Shown here in pieces: positions 19,218 to 29,080 of a stretch of 64,000 nucleotides of DNA. The DNA lies in assembly GCA_016124535.1 (NCBI GenBank), contig WGNK01000003.1:226001-290000 (forward strand). The letters are read 5' to 3'. The first letter of the stretch is position 1; every line of letters starts with the position of its first letter. Both the position numbers and the translations under genes were made by a program. Source of the DNA: Azospirillum sp. Lineage in GTDB: Bacteria; Pseudomonadota; Alphaproteobacteria; Azospirillales; Azospirillaceae. The notes beneath the pieces were generated by a model, which saw only the letters and a program-made list of their open reading frames with translations, was not told the origin of the DNA and ran no database searches.

Positions 19218-20129
19218 TTACCTCCCTTTGCTGAGCTGGGTCGCGGCACGCTTGGTGAGCTCGGCCTGAAGCCGCAATCGGTCGCTTTGGTCAGCGATCG
19301 ATTGCAAAGAAATCGGCGATACATTCTGGATCGCTGCAAGCTTTAACTCATGGAGTGCCTGTTGCTGAGCATCAAGCAGCATCAAGTAGTTGGATAGTAG
19401 AACTCGTACACCCTCCATTTCCGAAAAGGTCTGGGAAATAACCGCGGCATCGACCGGCGGCACCATCGCCAATGCCCATCTGTCCTTGGTCTTCTTGACC
19501 AGTAATTCAAATAGGACCGGTGAGTAATTTTTTACCGCGGTGATCGCCAATTCCACTTGGGGATATCCGGCTTCAACCAGTCGCCTGAAATTTTCCGCAT
19601 TCTGAAATTGCAGCGCCTCTTCGGCCAATTGCCTAATCACGTTGAAGGCCAGGGTTACCGGTTGGGGAATCGCTCCGCCCAATAGCCCCACGATCACGCT
19701 CGCGTTCGAGGCGAGTTTGGTAATGCGGTCTCTGGTTTCTTCCACCGGCGTCCCGTCGACCAGCGCCAACAGCACCTTGGCATAGGCGGCGAGTCCGGCC
19801 TGCATCCGCTTCAACGCGGCGGTCAAGGGAGGGTCGCTGAAGTCGGAATACCACACGGCCATCTTGGGATCGAACGCCATAAACCACCGATCCCGTGGCG
19901 TGCCGGGCCGGATCTCCTGATCCCTCATCGCAATCAGTTGTGCCGCTTCCAGGCCATTGCGCCGCTCAGCACTCTCCAGAAGCGTCAAAAGCGCGTCGGT
20001 TGCGATTGAAACCGCATTTGTGGCGTCGATGAAAGCGGTCGTTTCCGGTTTCGGTAGTATCGCCGTGCAGCCGCTGATGGCAAGAACGACGAGTACCGCT
20101 GAAATCCTGTTCCGAATAGTCAAGGTCAT
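19218..20129 (-). CDS. hypothetical lipoprotein, helical
   Basis: 303 residues. The signal peptide ends in a clean lipobox, LAISGC, with acylated Cys21, and there is no Asp at +2, so outer-membrane sorting is likely. The mature part is almost wholly helical with no Cys, no repeats and no catalytic motif I can see; notable segments are MRDQEIRPGTPRDRWFMAFD and IPQPVTLAFNVIRQLAEEAL. Its DNA is less GC-rich than the neighbours (for example 19360-19640), hinting at later acquisition. It is followed five bases on by the coiled-coil gene. I do not recognise the family. Confidence 0.82.
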   Translation of the reverse strand: MTLTIRNRISAVLVVLAISGCTAILPKPETTAFIDATNAVSIATDALLTLLESAERRNGLEAAQLIAMRDQEIRPGTPRDRWFMAFDPKMAVWYSDFSDPPLTAALKRMQAGLAAYAKVLLALVDGTPVEETRDRITKLASNASVIVGLLGGAIPQPVTLAFNVIRQLAEEALQFQNAENFRRLVEAGYPQVELAITAVKNYSPVLFELLVKKTKDRWALAMVPPVDAAVISQTFSEMEGVRVLLSNYLMLLDAQQQALHELKLAAIQNVSPISLQSIADQSDRLRLQAELTKRAATQLSKGR

Positions 20130-20294
20130 GGACGCCCCGGCAGGCGACGGAAAGCGGCATAGTGATCATAAAAATTTCACCCGGTCTAGATATTATGTAT
20201 CCCTGATCGGAGGGACGGCCGATTACCTGCGCGACGCCCCTGGGACCACCGCCTAAAAAAGGCAGAAAAAATTGACGGCAGATCGCCTATTTAG

Positions 20295-20945
20295 TTAGGT
20301 GAGGTGTTTCAGGCCCGCCGTTGCCGCAGGCCCCGGAGGAGGAACGACGGCACAGCCCTGATCATCAACCAGCCCAAGCTGCACCAACGCCTCGATCGTC
20401 GCGATGAAATGATCGGCCGCCGCCGGGCGCGACCACGCCTCAAGCCAGTTCTGCTCCAGAAAAGCCAGAATCGCCGGCTGACCGAGTTCGGCTTCCCACA
20501 GGATGCCGAGCAACGAGGCCAGGCATTCCTCTTGCTGGCGGGCTGCGGCATCGACGCAGGCGGCCGCGTCGGCATCGGCTCGTCGGCCGGTTTCCGGTCC
20601 GGCGCCCAGCCCGAAATCGTAAAGCGCTCGCCGCTCGGGCGGGCACACCAGCCAATGCGTGACCTCGTGTACGATCACCGAGGCTTCGCTGCGGGTGCGG
20701 ATGCAAACGCCATCCCAGCTGAAGGCAAACTGCGGCGCCTCGTCGCGCGTCGGAATGCCGAAGCGCCGGGCCAGGTGCACCGCTGCCGCCCGCTGGTCCG
20801 GGGTATCGACGCCGCCGTCGGCAACCGGCCAGGTCGCCCGGATGCGCGCGAACGCCGCCGCCGCCGCCGGGTGTCCTGCCACCCGGGCGGCGAAGTGTGC
20901 GAGGATTGCCGGAACCGACTCCGGCGCGACGGGCGTGAGGATCAT
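20295..20945 (-). CDS. EpmC-like (elongation factor P hydroxylase family) metalloprotein
   Basis: 216 residues. A metal motif HEVTHW (His93, Glu94, His97) is followed by ERRALYDFG. The same order, H-E-x-x-H-W then RR-x-L-x-DFG, is the core of E. coli EpmC (YfcM), which hydroxylates beta-lysylated EF-P. A further acidic, Cys-containing helix matches EpmC's placement of a third ligand only loosely. The N-terminal 70 residues look unlike EpmC. It may be a hydroxylase or a zinc peptidase-like relative; the substrate is unknown. No efp, epmA or epmB is in the window. It lies between the lipoprotein pair and the CoA-transferase on the same strand, 45 bases after the latter. Confidence 0.55.
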   Translation of the reverse strand: MILTPVAPESVPAILAHFAARVAGHPAAAAAFARIRATWPVADGGVDTPDQRAAAVHLARRFGIPTRDEAPQFAFSWDGVCIRTRSEASVIVHEVTHWLVCPPERRALYDFGLGAGPETGRRADADAAACVDAAARQQEECLASLLGILWEAELGQPAILAFLEQNWLEAWSRPAAADHFIATIEALVQLGLVDDQGCAVVPPPGPAATAGLKHLT

Positions 20946-20990
20946 CGGAAAATCGCAGTGAGGGAGCCGCGGGCCCCCTTGGACCCCCCG

Positions 20991-22925
20991 CTACTTCGCG
21001 CTGTCAATCACGAAGCCTCGGGCCTGGTCGGGGTGCTCGAACAGGTTGGCGGGCAACGCGCGGGTGGTCAGCACCTCGTGCAGGCGCAGACGTTCGAAGG
21101 CGCTGGTCGTATAGCGCGAGACCTTGGAATAATAGGAGTCGACCATGTGCCGCACCATCGCGGCATAGGCGGGCGCCGCCTCCTCGTCGAGCCGGAAGTT
21201 GTCGTAGTTGACCACGGTCGCGACCCGCTTGCCGATCGCCCGGCAGCGCTGCTCGACCGCGCGCCGGATGGTATCGACATCATGCTCGAACCGGACATGG
21301 AGCCCCTCGAAATTGAGGAACAGGATATTGCGTTCGCCATCATAGGCGATGCGGTCGTCCAGGTTGATCCGCATCATGTCGTCTTTGAGCCCGATCGCGC
21401 CGGGTTCGAAGATGCGCCGGTCCATCAGCCGGACATCGCGCAGGAACGGCTTGAACGCCATATGCGCCAGCACATCGCGGTCGACATCGATGCCCGGTGC
21501 CACTTCGATCAATTCCAGCCCGCCCGGCACCAGTTTGAACACGCAGCGTTCGGTGACATAGAGCACCTCGCGACCGCGCTCGGCGGCAAAGGCGCCGCTG
21601 AAGGTGACGTGTTCGACCTGTTTGATGAATTTGCGCGACCGGCCTTCATGCTCGATCACCAGCCGCCCGGCGCTCACCGCGATCTTCAGCCCGACGGCGG
21701 CGAAGGTGCCGACGAACACCACTTTGCGCGCGTTCTGGCTGATGTTGATGAAGCCACCCGCCCCGGCCAGCTTAGGTCCGAATTTGCTGACGTTGACATT
21801 GCCGACCGCATCGGCCTGTGCCATGCCCAGACAGGCAAGGTCGAGGCCGCCGCCATCATAGAAGTCGAATTGCTGGTTCTGCGCGATCAGGCATTCGGTA
21901 TTGACCGCGGCGCCGAAGTTGAGCCCGGACGCCGGCACGCCGCCGATCACGCCGGGCTCGGCGGTCAAGGTGACGAAGGGCAGGATACCCTCCTCATTGG
22001 CGACCGACGCCACACCTTCGGGCATGCCGATGCCCAGGTTGATCACGGTATTGGCCTGCAGCTCGAAGGCGGCCCGTCGGGCGATGATTTTGCGCTCGTC
22101 CAGCGCCATCGGCTCCAGGCTATCGAGCGGCACTTTGATTTCGTGGGCGAAGGCCGGACTATAGGGCATCGCATAGGTCTGCAGATGGTTCTCCGGCTTG
22201 GCCACCACCACGCAATCGACCATCACTCCCGGCACCTCGACCAGCCGTGGATTGAGCGTCCCGGCCTGGCAGATGCGCTCGACCTGGGCGATCACCATGC
22301 CGCCGGAATTCTTGACCGCCATTGCCATCGCCAGATTGTCGAGAATCAGCGATTCGCGCTCCATCGAGAGATTGCCCGAAGGGTCGGCGGTGGTCCCGCG
22401 CACAAAGGCGATCTGGATTGGCATCGCCCGGTAGAACAGCCATTCCTCGCCGTCGATCTCGATCAGCCGGACCAGCGACTCGCGGGTGATCGTGTTCAGC
22501 CGGCCACCGTCCAGGCGAGGATCGACAAAGGTGCGCAGCCCCACCTTGGTGATCACGCCGGGCTTGCCCGCCGCGATATCGCGATAGAGATGGGAGATCA
22601 CGCCCTGGGGCAGGTTGTAGCTCTCGATCTTGTTGTCGAGCGCCAGCCGGGCGACCTTGGGGATCAGCCCCCAATGGCCGCCGACCACGCGCTTCAGCAG
22701 ACCCTCGTGGCCGACCCGGTTGAGCCCGCGCTCTTTGCCGTCGCCCTGTCCGGCGGCGAAAACCAAGGTGAGGTCCCGCGGCTGGCCGGTGGTCAGAAAG
22801 CGCCGTTCCAGCGCCGCCAGCAGCTCGTCAGGCGTGCCGTTGCCGACGAATCCGGAGTTGCAGAAGGTATCGCCGCTGCGGATCAAGGCAATCGCTTCGT
22901 CGGCGCTGACCACTTTGTTTTTCAT
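20991..22925 (-). CDS. acyl-CoA:acetate/acetoacetate CoA-transferase, fused subunits with extra C-terminal domain
   Basis: A 644-residue class I CoA-transferase with both subunit domains in one chain, like YdiF or propionate CoA-transferase. The N-terminal domain has the glycine loop [13 protein letters not shown], and the second half has [10 protein letters not shown] and the catalytic Glu323 in AEPGVIGG. Residues ~540-644 are an additional C-terminal domain (starts near [14 protein letters not shown]) not found in the ~530-residue E. coli enzyme. Likely moves CoA between acetate and acetoacetate or short acids. It fits with acetoacetyl-CoA synthetase and phasin elsewhere in the window as part of ketone/polyhydroxybutyrate turnover; the substrate is inferred. 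EpmC-like gene lies 45 bases downstream. Confidence 0.87.
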   Translation of the reverse strand: MKNKVVSADEAIALIRSGDTFCNSGFVGNGTPDELLAALERRFLTTGQPRDLTLVFAAGQGDGKERGLNRVGHEGLLKRVVGGHWGLIPKVARLALDNKIESYNLPQGVISHLYRDIAAGKPGVITKVGLRTFVDPRLDGGRLNTITRESLVRLIEIDGEEWLFYRAMPIQIAFVRGTTADPSGNLSMERESLILDNLAMAMAVKNSGGMVIAQVERICQAGTLNPRLVEVPGVMVDCVVVAKPENHLQTYAMPYSPAFAHEIKVPLDSLEPMALDERKIIARRAAFELQANTVINLGIGMPEGVASVANEEGILPFVTLTAEPGVIGGVPASGLNFGAAVNTECLIAQNQQFDFYDGGGLDLACLGMAQADAVGNVNVSKFGPKLAGAGGFINISQNARKVVFVGTFAAVGLKIAVSAGRLVIEHEGRSRKFIKQVEHVTFSGAFAAERGREVLYVTERCVFKLVPGGLELIEVAPGIDVDRDVLAHMAFKPFLRDVRLMDRRIFEPGAIGLKDDMMRINLDDRIAYDGERNILFLNFEGLHVRFEHDVDTIRRAVEQRCRAIGKRVATVVNYDNFRLDEEAAPAYAAMVRHMVDSYYSKVSRYTTSAFERLRLHEVLTTRALPANLFEHPDQARGFVIDSAK

Positions 22926-23261
22926 GCCGGCTTCCCCGCTTCGCTGCTTCCCGGTCGCCGCCTGCCGATCCCGCTCGATGAGTCACCGGAACCCCGGCCG
23001 GGGTTGGCGGACCGGCCTCGCGACAAATTCGCGGAATATTTTGCCGGGGCCGCTGTTTGTCCGATCACCACCACCTAGATTCGCCTGGCAGCCGAAAATG
23101 GTTTCGCACGATACCAGAGACTCGTTTGGTCGAGCAATAAAACGGCATCTTGCCGGAAATCATGCCTTGTTATACATGGACCGGAGCAAAATGAGGAAGT
23201 GCCGCCCGAGCTCGGCCGGTGGTTCCGCCCTCCCACCGCCGGACGCGTTTGGCCCGCCGAA

Positions 23262-24341
23262 ATGTCGCCTCCCCTGACTCCTTACGCGGTCGTCGCCTTC
23301 GACAACCCGAGCCATCGGCTCGGCGGTGAAGACCATCCGATTTTGTCGGTGGTTATCCCGTTCTATAATGAGGGGCCCAATGTCGAGGCGCTGTTTACCC
23401 GGTTGTTTGCGGTCCTGGCGACGGTTCCGGACAGCTGGGAAGTGATCTGCGTCAACGATGGCAGCCGCGATGACACGCTGGATCGTCTGATCGGCGTCCG
23501 CGCCGCCAATCCAGCGGTAAAGATCGTTGAATTGTCCCGCAATTTCGGCAAGGAGCAGGCCCTCAGCGCCGGGCTCGCCTTCGCCCGCGGTGACGCCGTG
23601 GTGCCGATGGATGCCGATCTTCAGCACCCACCCGAACTGATCGGCGCACTGCTGGCCAAGTGGCGCGAGGGCTTCGACGTGGTGGTGGCGACCCGCGAAT
23701 CGCGCGTCGGTCAGAGCCAGTCGCACCAGCTGTCGGCGCGGGCCTTCTACTGGCTGTTCGATCACCTGTCGGAGGTCAAGCTGCCCCGCGAGGTCGGCGA
23801 TTTTCGCCTGATCGACCGCAGGGTTGTGGACGTGATCAACCGGATGCCCGAACGCACCCGGTTTATGAAGGGCATCTTCGCCTGGGTGGGCTTTCGGACC
23901 GCCAGCATTTCCTATGTCCAGGGCGAGCGCACCGGCGGGGAGACCAAGTGGGGCTTCTTCAAGCTGCTCAGCCTGTCGCTCGACGGCCTGACCGCGTTCT
24001 CGACCTTTCCGTTGCGGGTCTGGGGAGTGATCGGCGCGGCGGTCTCCGGGCTGGCCCTGCTCTACGCCGTGGTCCGGGTGATCCGGACCCTGATCTTCGG
24101 CATCGACGTGCCGGGCTATGAATCGCTGATCGTGGCCATCCTGTTCCTGGGCGGCATCCAATTGCTGACCCTTGGCATCATCGGCGACTACCTCGGCCGG
24201 GTGTTCAACGAGGTCAAAGGGCGGCCGCTGTTCATCGTCCGCGCTGCCCATGGCTTTGAGCGACCGAGCGCCTCGGCGCCGCTGATGCCGCCGACCCTGC
24301 CGATCGACCCCGAGATCGACAAAAAAGCAGCAAACAATTGA
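23262..24341 (+). CDS. GT2 polyprenyl-phosphate glycosyltransferase (ArnC/GtrB/DPM1 type)
   Basis: About 359 residues. The GT2 domain begins LSVVIPFYNEGPNVE, with VNDGSRDDT and the DXD motif in PMDADLQHPPE; then the acceptor motif ETKWGFFKL, and two C-terminal membrane helices. These are the marks of enzymes that load a sugar onto undecaprenyl phosphate at the inner membrane. ATG 23262 is used because homology starts near there; a 21-codon extension to 23199 is less likely. The next gene, 60 bases on, is a GT-C-like membrane transferase that could use the lipid-linked sugar, giving a two-gene glycan-modification unit. Confidence 0.87.
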   Translation: MSPPLTPYAVVAFDNPSHRLGGEDHPILSVVIPFYNEGPNVEALFTRLFAVLATVPDSWEVICVNDGSRDDTLDRLIGVRAANPAVKIVELSRNFGKEQALSAGLAFARGDAVVPMDADLQHPPELIGALLAKWREGFDVVVATRESRVGQSQSHQLSARAFYWLFDHLSEVKLPREVGDFRLIDRRVVDVINRMPERTRFMKGIFAWVGFRTASISYVQGERTGGETKWGFFKLLSLSLDGLTAFSTFPLRVWGVIGAAVSGLALLYAVVRVIRTLIFGIDVPGYESLIVAILFLGGIQLLTLGIIGDYLGRVFNEVKGRPLFIVRAAHGFERPSASAPLMPPTLPIDPEIDKKAANN

Positions 24342-24401
24342 CGTATTTCTATCAGAAGAAAACCAACAAAAAAGATGCGAATCGCCAAAGGGTGACGAAC
24401 G

Positions 24402-26150
24402 ATGACCTGTCAAGTTTCTTATGACGATTCAGGACTTCAAACAATTAATGGCGTTCAGCCCTGGCAATCTCCGAGATTGTGGGATGATTTGTCAAAGATT
24501 TGCCTGATTTGCCTGACGCTGATCGTCTTTCTGATCTTTCAGGATTACGGCATTTCGACGGACGAAGAGGTCCAAAATATATATGGCCAGAAACTCCTGG
24601 CATTTTATTTCTCAGGTTTTACTGATTGGTCGGCGTTTCACTACAAAGATCTCTATCTCTATGGCGGCTTGTTCGATCTCGCATCAGCGCTCGTGGTGCC
24701 GATATCACCGTTCGGCGAGTACGAGACCCGCCATCTGCTGTGCGGCCTGATCGGAGTGGTCGGCATCGCCGGCTGCTGGCGTACCGCACGACTGCTCGGT
24801 GGTGCCCGCGCCGGGTTCCTCGCCGCCGCCCTGCTCGCGCTTACCGCCGCCTGGTTCGGCGCGATGTTCAACAACACCAAGGACGTGCCGTTTGCCGCGG
24901 CGATGATCTGGGGCCTCTACCACGTCACGCGCATCGCGATGCAATTGCCCCGGCCCAAGCGGCGCAGTGTGCTCAAGCTCGGGCTGGTGGTCGGGCTTGG
25001 CCTGGGTATTCGGGTCGGGGCGCTGCTGATCCCGGCCTTCCTGGCTGCCGCATTGTTCGCCTGGGTCGCGCTGTCGGTCCCCAGAATCGGCGCAGCGGCG
25101 GCGCTGAGGCTGGGCGGCGGTGCCGTTCTAAGGCTGCTGCCGGCGCTGCCGATCGCCTATGCCCTGATGGCAGTCTTGTGGCCGTGGTCGGTCTTCGCGC
25201 CGCTCAATCCGGTGCTGGCGCTCGAGGAGTTCTCGCGCTTTCCGATCCATATCAGCACCCTGCTCGACGGCCGCGCGGTGTGGTCGACCGATCCGCCGGC
25301 GCTCTACCTGCCGATCTATCTGGGGGTCAAACTATCCGAACCGGTGCTGGTCGGGCTGGTCCTGGCGATCGGTGGCGCGACCTTGTGGGGGTGGCGCCAA
25401 TTCCGCCGCGGCGGCCAGGACGCCCGCGACACCCTCGTCCGCCACCTGCCGCTGATCCTCGCCGGGGTCTTGCCGGTGGTGATCTTCACCCTGCTGCGCC
25501 CGACGGTCTACAACGGCATCCGCCATTTCATGTTCGTGGTGCCGGCGCTGACGGTCATGGCGGCGCTGGCCTTCGCGCGATTCTGGCAGTTCAGCGAGGC
25601 GCGGAACCGTCTGCTCGGCCGGGTGTTCGGCATCGTCCTGCTGGTGGTTGGTCTGTCGGAGACCTGGATGATGGCGGCGCTCCATCCCAACCAGTACGTA
25701 TTCTATAACCTATTGGCCGGCGGACTGGCCGGCGCCCAAAATCGCTATGAACTCGATTACTGGGGCAATTCCCTGCGCGAGGCGACGCTCCGGCTGACCG
25801 AATACCTGGAGCTGGAAAACGGCGGCCAGCCGGTCGATAAGACCTATCGCGTTTATGTCTGCGGCCCCCAGTTGGCCGCGAGTTACTACATGCCACCCTT
25901 CCTGAAGCTGTCGAAGCCGTGGAGCGGTGACGTCAACGACAACGATTTCTTCATTTACTTCACCACCGACAAAGGCTGCGCCAAGCTGACCCGCGGCCGC
26001 GAGATCATCGAGGTCGAGCGGTTTGGCGTCGCGCTGAGCGAGGTGCTGGACCGGCGTGCCCTGACCCGCCACCCGCCGCAAGTGGCCGAAGGGCTCGCCG
26101 ATCCCGCCGACCGCCCCGCGGCAGATCCGGCGGCGAGTCGACCGCGGTGA
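24402..26150 (+). CDS. polytopic GT-C-like glycosyltransferase
   Basis: 582 residues, about eleven hydrophobic helices in the first 440, then a hydrophilic C-terminal region of ~130 residues. A short loop after the first helix holds STDEE (Asp54, Glu55), where GT-C enzymes keep their catalytic acid, followed by IYGQKLLAFY. Related to the GT39/ArnT group by this layout; it would move a sugar from a polyprenyl carrier to lipid A, protein or polymer outside the membrane. The preceding ArnC/GtrB-like gene would supply the donor. The first ~250 bases are clearly less GC-rich than the rest, a possible sign of transfer of this gene pair. Confidence 0.78.
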   Translation: MTCQVSYDDSGLQTINGVQPWQSPRLWDDLSKICLICLTLIVFLIFQDYGISTDEEVQNIYGQKLLAFYFSGFTDWSAFHYKDLYLYGGLFDLASALVVPISPFGEYETRHLLCGLIGVVGIAGCWRTARLLGGARAGFLAAALLALTAAWFGAMFNNTKDVPFAAAMIWGLYHVTRIAMQLPRPKRRSVLKLGLVVGLGLGIRVGALLIPAFLAAALFAWVALSVPRIGAAAALRLGGGAVLRLLPALPIAYALMAVLWPWSVFAPLNPVLALEEFSRFPIHISTLLDGRAVWSTDPPALYLPIYLGVKLSEPVLVGLVLAIGGATLWGWRQFRRGGQDARDTLVRHLPLILAGVLPVVIFTLLRPTVYNGIRHFMFVVPALTVMAALAFARFWQFSEARNRLLGRVFGIVLLVVGLSETWMMAALHPNQYVFYNLLAGGLAGAQNRYELDYWGNSLREATLRLTEYLELENGGQPVDKTYRVYVCGPQLAASYYMPPFLKLSKPWSGDVNDNDFFIYFTTDKGCAKLTRGREIIEVERFGVALSEVLDRRALTRHPPQVAEGLADPADRPAADPAASRPR

Positions 26151-26331
26151 GAGCGGCGAAGGCCCGGCCCGACCGCCGGCGGCGGAAGCGGATCGCCCCC
26201 GCTGCTGCTGGTCGGGGACGATTTGGCCGATTCCGCCCGGCCGGAACCAGGGATGGTGGCGACCGCCGCCATACGACTTGTCGGCCCGCGGTCGCACCGT
26301 GCTATACAGAGGCGTCTTTGGAACCTGGGTT

Positions 26332-27201
26332 ATGCTGATGACCGCGCGACCGCTGTGCCTGCCGCCGCTTCGTGGCTTTGTTCGCCTGGCCGCCCGGCCG
26401 ATCTTGCTGGCGCTTGCCGTGCTGGCGCCGTTGGCGCTGACGGGCTGTTCGTCGAATGAGGACGAAGTGCCTTACGTCGAGCGGCCCCCCGAACAGATCT
26501 ACAACGAAGCCAGCGCGGCGATGGAAGCCAAGCGATATAAGGAAGCTGCCAAGCTGTTCGACGAGGTGGAGCGGCAGCATCCCTACTCGACCTGGGCGAC
26601 CAAGGCCCAGCTGATGGCGGCATTCTCCCACTATCAGGATCTGAAATACGACGATGCGATTATCGCGCTGGATCGCTTCATTCAGCTCCATCCGGGCAAC
26701 GATCAGATCGCCTATGCCTATTACCTGAAGGCGCTGAGCTACTACGAGCAGATTTCGGACGTCCGCCGCGATCAGAAGATGACCAAGCTGGCGCTCGAGG
26801 GGCTGGGCGACGTGGTTCGCCGCTTCCCCGGAACCGACTATGCCCGCGACGCCAAGCTGAAGCTCGACCTCGCCAATGACCATCTGGCCGGCAAGGAGAT
26901 GGAAATCGGGCGCTATTACCTGCGCCAGGGCGACTACAACGCGGCGATCGGGCGGTTCCGCACCGTTGTCGAGAATTTCCAGACCACCAGCCATGTTCCC
27001 GAAGCCCTGCATCGCCTGGTCGAGGCCTATCTGGCATTGGGCGTGACCTCCGAGGCCCAGGCGGCGGCGGCGGTGCTCGGCCACAACTTCCCAGGCAGCG
27101 AGTGGTACCAGGATTCCTACGCCCTGCTGGTCGACGCCAAGCTGCAGCCGGCAGACAGTCACAAATCCTGGATCACCCGGGCTTGGGGCTCGGTGTTCTG
27201 A
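26332..27201 (+). CDS. bamD: outer membrane assembly lipoprotein BamD
   Basis: Essential lipoprotein of the BAM complex that inserts beta-barrel proteins. From ATG 26332 the signal peptide ends at LALTGC, with the lipid-bearing Cys near residue 39. TPR-like repeats follow, with the family marks YNEASAAMEAKRYKEAAKLF, DEVERQHPYSTWA and RFIQLHPGNDQIAYAYYL. 289 residues is normal. ATG 26338 is an alternative start. It is immediately followed, seven bases on, by recN, the usual alphaproteobacterial order. Confidence 0.95.
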   Translation: MLMTARPLCLPPLRGFVRLAARPILLALAVLAPLALTGCSSNEDEVPYVERPPEQIYNEASAAMEAKRYKEAAKLFDEVERQHPYSTWATKAQLMAAFSHYQDLKYDDAIIALDRFIQLHPGNDQIAYAYYLKALSYYEQISDVRRDQKMTKLALEGLGDVVRRFPGTDYARDAKLKLDLANDHLAGKEMEIGRYYLRQGDYNAAIGRFRTVVENFQTTSHVPEALHRLVEAYLALGVTSEAQAAAAVLGHNFPGSEWYQDSYALLVDAKLQPADSHKSWITRAWGSVF

Positions 27202-27208
27202 CCGTAAA

Positions 27209-28876
27209 ATGCTCGCTGCCCTGTCGATCCGCGACGTTGTCTTGATCGAGCGACTGTCGTTGAATTTCCAGGGCGGACTGTCCGTGCTGACCGGCGAGAC
27301 CGGTGCCGGCAAGTCGATCCTGCTTGATGCCCTGGGGCTGGCGCTGGGCGCGCGCGGCGACAGCGGCTTGGTCCGCCATGGCGCGGAGCAGGCTTCGGTG
27401 ATCGCGGAGTTCGACCTCCGCGATGCCCACCCGGTCCATGACATTCTGCGGGAGCAGGCGCTCGACGGCGATGACACCGTGGTGTTGCGCCGGACGATCA
27501 ACGCCGATGGGCGCAGCCGGGCCTTCGTCAACGACCAGCCGGTCGGGGTCGGGCTGCTGCGCCGGCTCGGCGCCGAACTGGTGGAAGTCCACGGCCAATT
27601 CGATACCCACGGCCTGCTCGACCCCCGCACCCATCGCGGCCTGCTCGACGCCCATGCCGGACTGGTCACCCTGGCGGCCCAGGCCGCCGCCGCCTGGCGC
27701 GCCTGGCATCAGTTGGAACAGGCCCGGCTCCAGGCGGAAGCCGAGATCGTGCGGGCGCGTGCGGAAGAGGATTACCTGCGCCACGCCCTGGCGGAACTCG
27801 ACGCGCTGGAACCGTGCGAGGGCGAGGAAGCGCAACTGGCCGAGACCCGATCGGTCTTGATGCATCGCGAGAAGCTGGTCGAGGCGATCCAGGCCGCCCA
27901 TGGCGAACTGGCCGGAGATCGCGGCGCCGAGCGGGGCTTGGCCGCGGCGCTGCGTCTGCTCGGCCGGATCGCGGATAGGGCCGGCGGCCGGCTGGACGCC
28001 GCGGTTGCCGCCATAGACCGCGCCGCGGCCGAAACCGCCGAGGCGGTGGCGTCGCTCCAGGCCTGCGCGGCCGATATCGAACTCGACGCCAGCGCCCTGG
28101 AAACGCTCGAAGAACGCCTGTTCACCTTGCGGGCGACCGCGCGCAAACACGGCGTGGCGGTCGATGCCCTGGTCACGCTGCGGACCGACCTGGGGCGGCG
28201 GCTCGCCCTGATCGAGGACCGCGGCGATGCCCTGGGGGCGCTGTCGCGGCAGGCCGAGCAGGCGCGCGCGGTGTTTCGCGAGATCGCCGAGAGGTTGAGC
28301 AATTTACGCCGTCAGGCCGCTACCGGCCTCGACCTGGCGGTTGCCCAGGAGCTGGCGCCGCTCAAGCTCGATCGCGCCCGCTTCCGGACGGTGATCGAGC
28401 GGCTCGGCGAGGCGGATTGGGGCGCCGGCGGGATCGACCGGGTGGCCTTCCTGGTCGCAACCAATCCCGGCGCGCCGCCCGGCCCGCTCAACAAGATCGC
28501 CTCGGGCGGCGAACTCGCCCGCTTCATGCTGGCGCTCAAGGTGGTGCTGGCGCAAAGCGGGACGGTGCCGACCCTGGTCTTCGACGAGGTCGATACCGGC
28601 ATCGGCGGTGCCGTGGCCGCCGCGGTCGGCGAGCGACTGGCGCGGCTCGGGCAGGATGTTCAGGTCCTCGTGGTCACCCACAGCCCCCAAGTCGCCGCCC
28701 GCGGCGCCCACCATCTGCGCGTGCGCAAGGCGCTGGCCGGCGACCGGGTGGTCACCGATGTCGAAGGCCTGGACGGCGACAGCCGCCGCGAGGAGATCGC
28801 CCGGATGCTCTCGGGCAGCCAGGTCACCGCCGAGGCGCGTGCCGCCGCCGCCGCGCTGATCGTCGGCGGCGCCTGA
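27209..28876 (+). CDS. recN: DNA repair ATPase RecN
   Basis: SMC-like protein of double-strand-break repair. 555 residues: N-terminal ATPase half with Walker A GETGAGKSILLDALG (about residues 30-44), coiled coils with the hinge between, then signature NKIASGGELARFMLALK and Walker B TLVFDEVDTGIGG. Normal length. Co-transcribed with bamD. In many alphaproteobacteria ligA follows; here it does not. Confidence 0.96.
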   Translation: MLAALSIRDVVLIERLSLNFQGGLSVLTGETGAGKSILLDALGLALGARGDSGLVRHGAEQASVIAEFDLRDAHPVHDILREQALDGDDTVVLRRTINADGRSRAFVNDQPVGVGLLRRLGAELVEVHGQFDTHGLLDPRTHRGLLDAHAGLVTLAAQAAAAWRAWHQLEQARLQAEAEIVRARAEEDYLRHALAELDALEPCEGEEAQLAETRSVLMHREKLVEAIQAAHGELAGDRGAERGLAAALRLLGRIADRAGGRLDAAVAAIDRAAAETAEAVASLQACAADIELDASALETLEERLFTLRATARKHGVAVDALVTLRTDLGRRLALIEDRGDALGALSRQAEQARAVFREIAERLSNLRRQAATGLDLAVAQELAPLKLDRARFRTVIERLGEADWGAGGIDRVAFLVATNPGAPPGPLNKIASGGELARFMLALKVVLAQSGTVPTLVFDEVDTGIGGAVAAAVGERLARLGQDVQVLVVTHSPQVAARGAHHLRVRKALAGDRVVTDVEGLDGDSRREEIARMLSGSQVTAEARAAAAALIVGGA

Positions 28877-28930
28877 AAATTCTTCCGCGGCATTTGGTCG
28901 CCGCCCCGGCATCGGACCCGGTGCGCGGCG

Positions 28931-29080
28931 TCACCACCACTGCGGAGTGGCATCGAACCACCACAGGCAACTCAGCCAGACCGCGACCGCCCAAACCACG
29001 GTGATCGCCAGCCTGACCACCCTGATCCGGTGATTGCCGACGCCGGGCGCGAACTCCTGGTCGTCGTAGCCAGAGTCCAT
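28931..29080 (-). CDS. 49-residue single-span membrane protein
   Basis: From ATG 29080 (GGAG upstream) the frame encodes MDSGYDDQEFAPGVGNHR, then one hydrophobic helix (VVRLAITVVWAVAVWLSCLW) and ends ATPQWW before TGA at 28931. The acidic tail, a basic HRIRVVR flank and a tryptophan-rich helix make a believable small inner-membrane protein. It is convergent with recN, 54 bases past its stop. Family not recognised. It is too short for homology by eye, so it could be a chance frame. Confidence 0.5.
   Translation of the reverse strand: MDSGYDDQEFAPGVGNHRIRVVRLAITVVWAVAVWLSCLWWFDATPQWW

Noticed and set aside
20304..23078. Very long open frame (924 codons) on the plus strand
   Set aside because: Antisense to the EpmC-like and CoA-transferase genes; composition rich in His, Arg, Asp and Gly as in GC-rich shadow frames, no domain.
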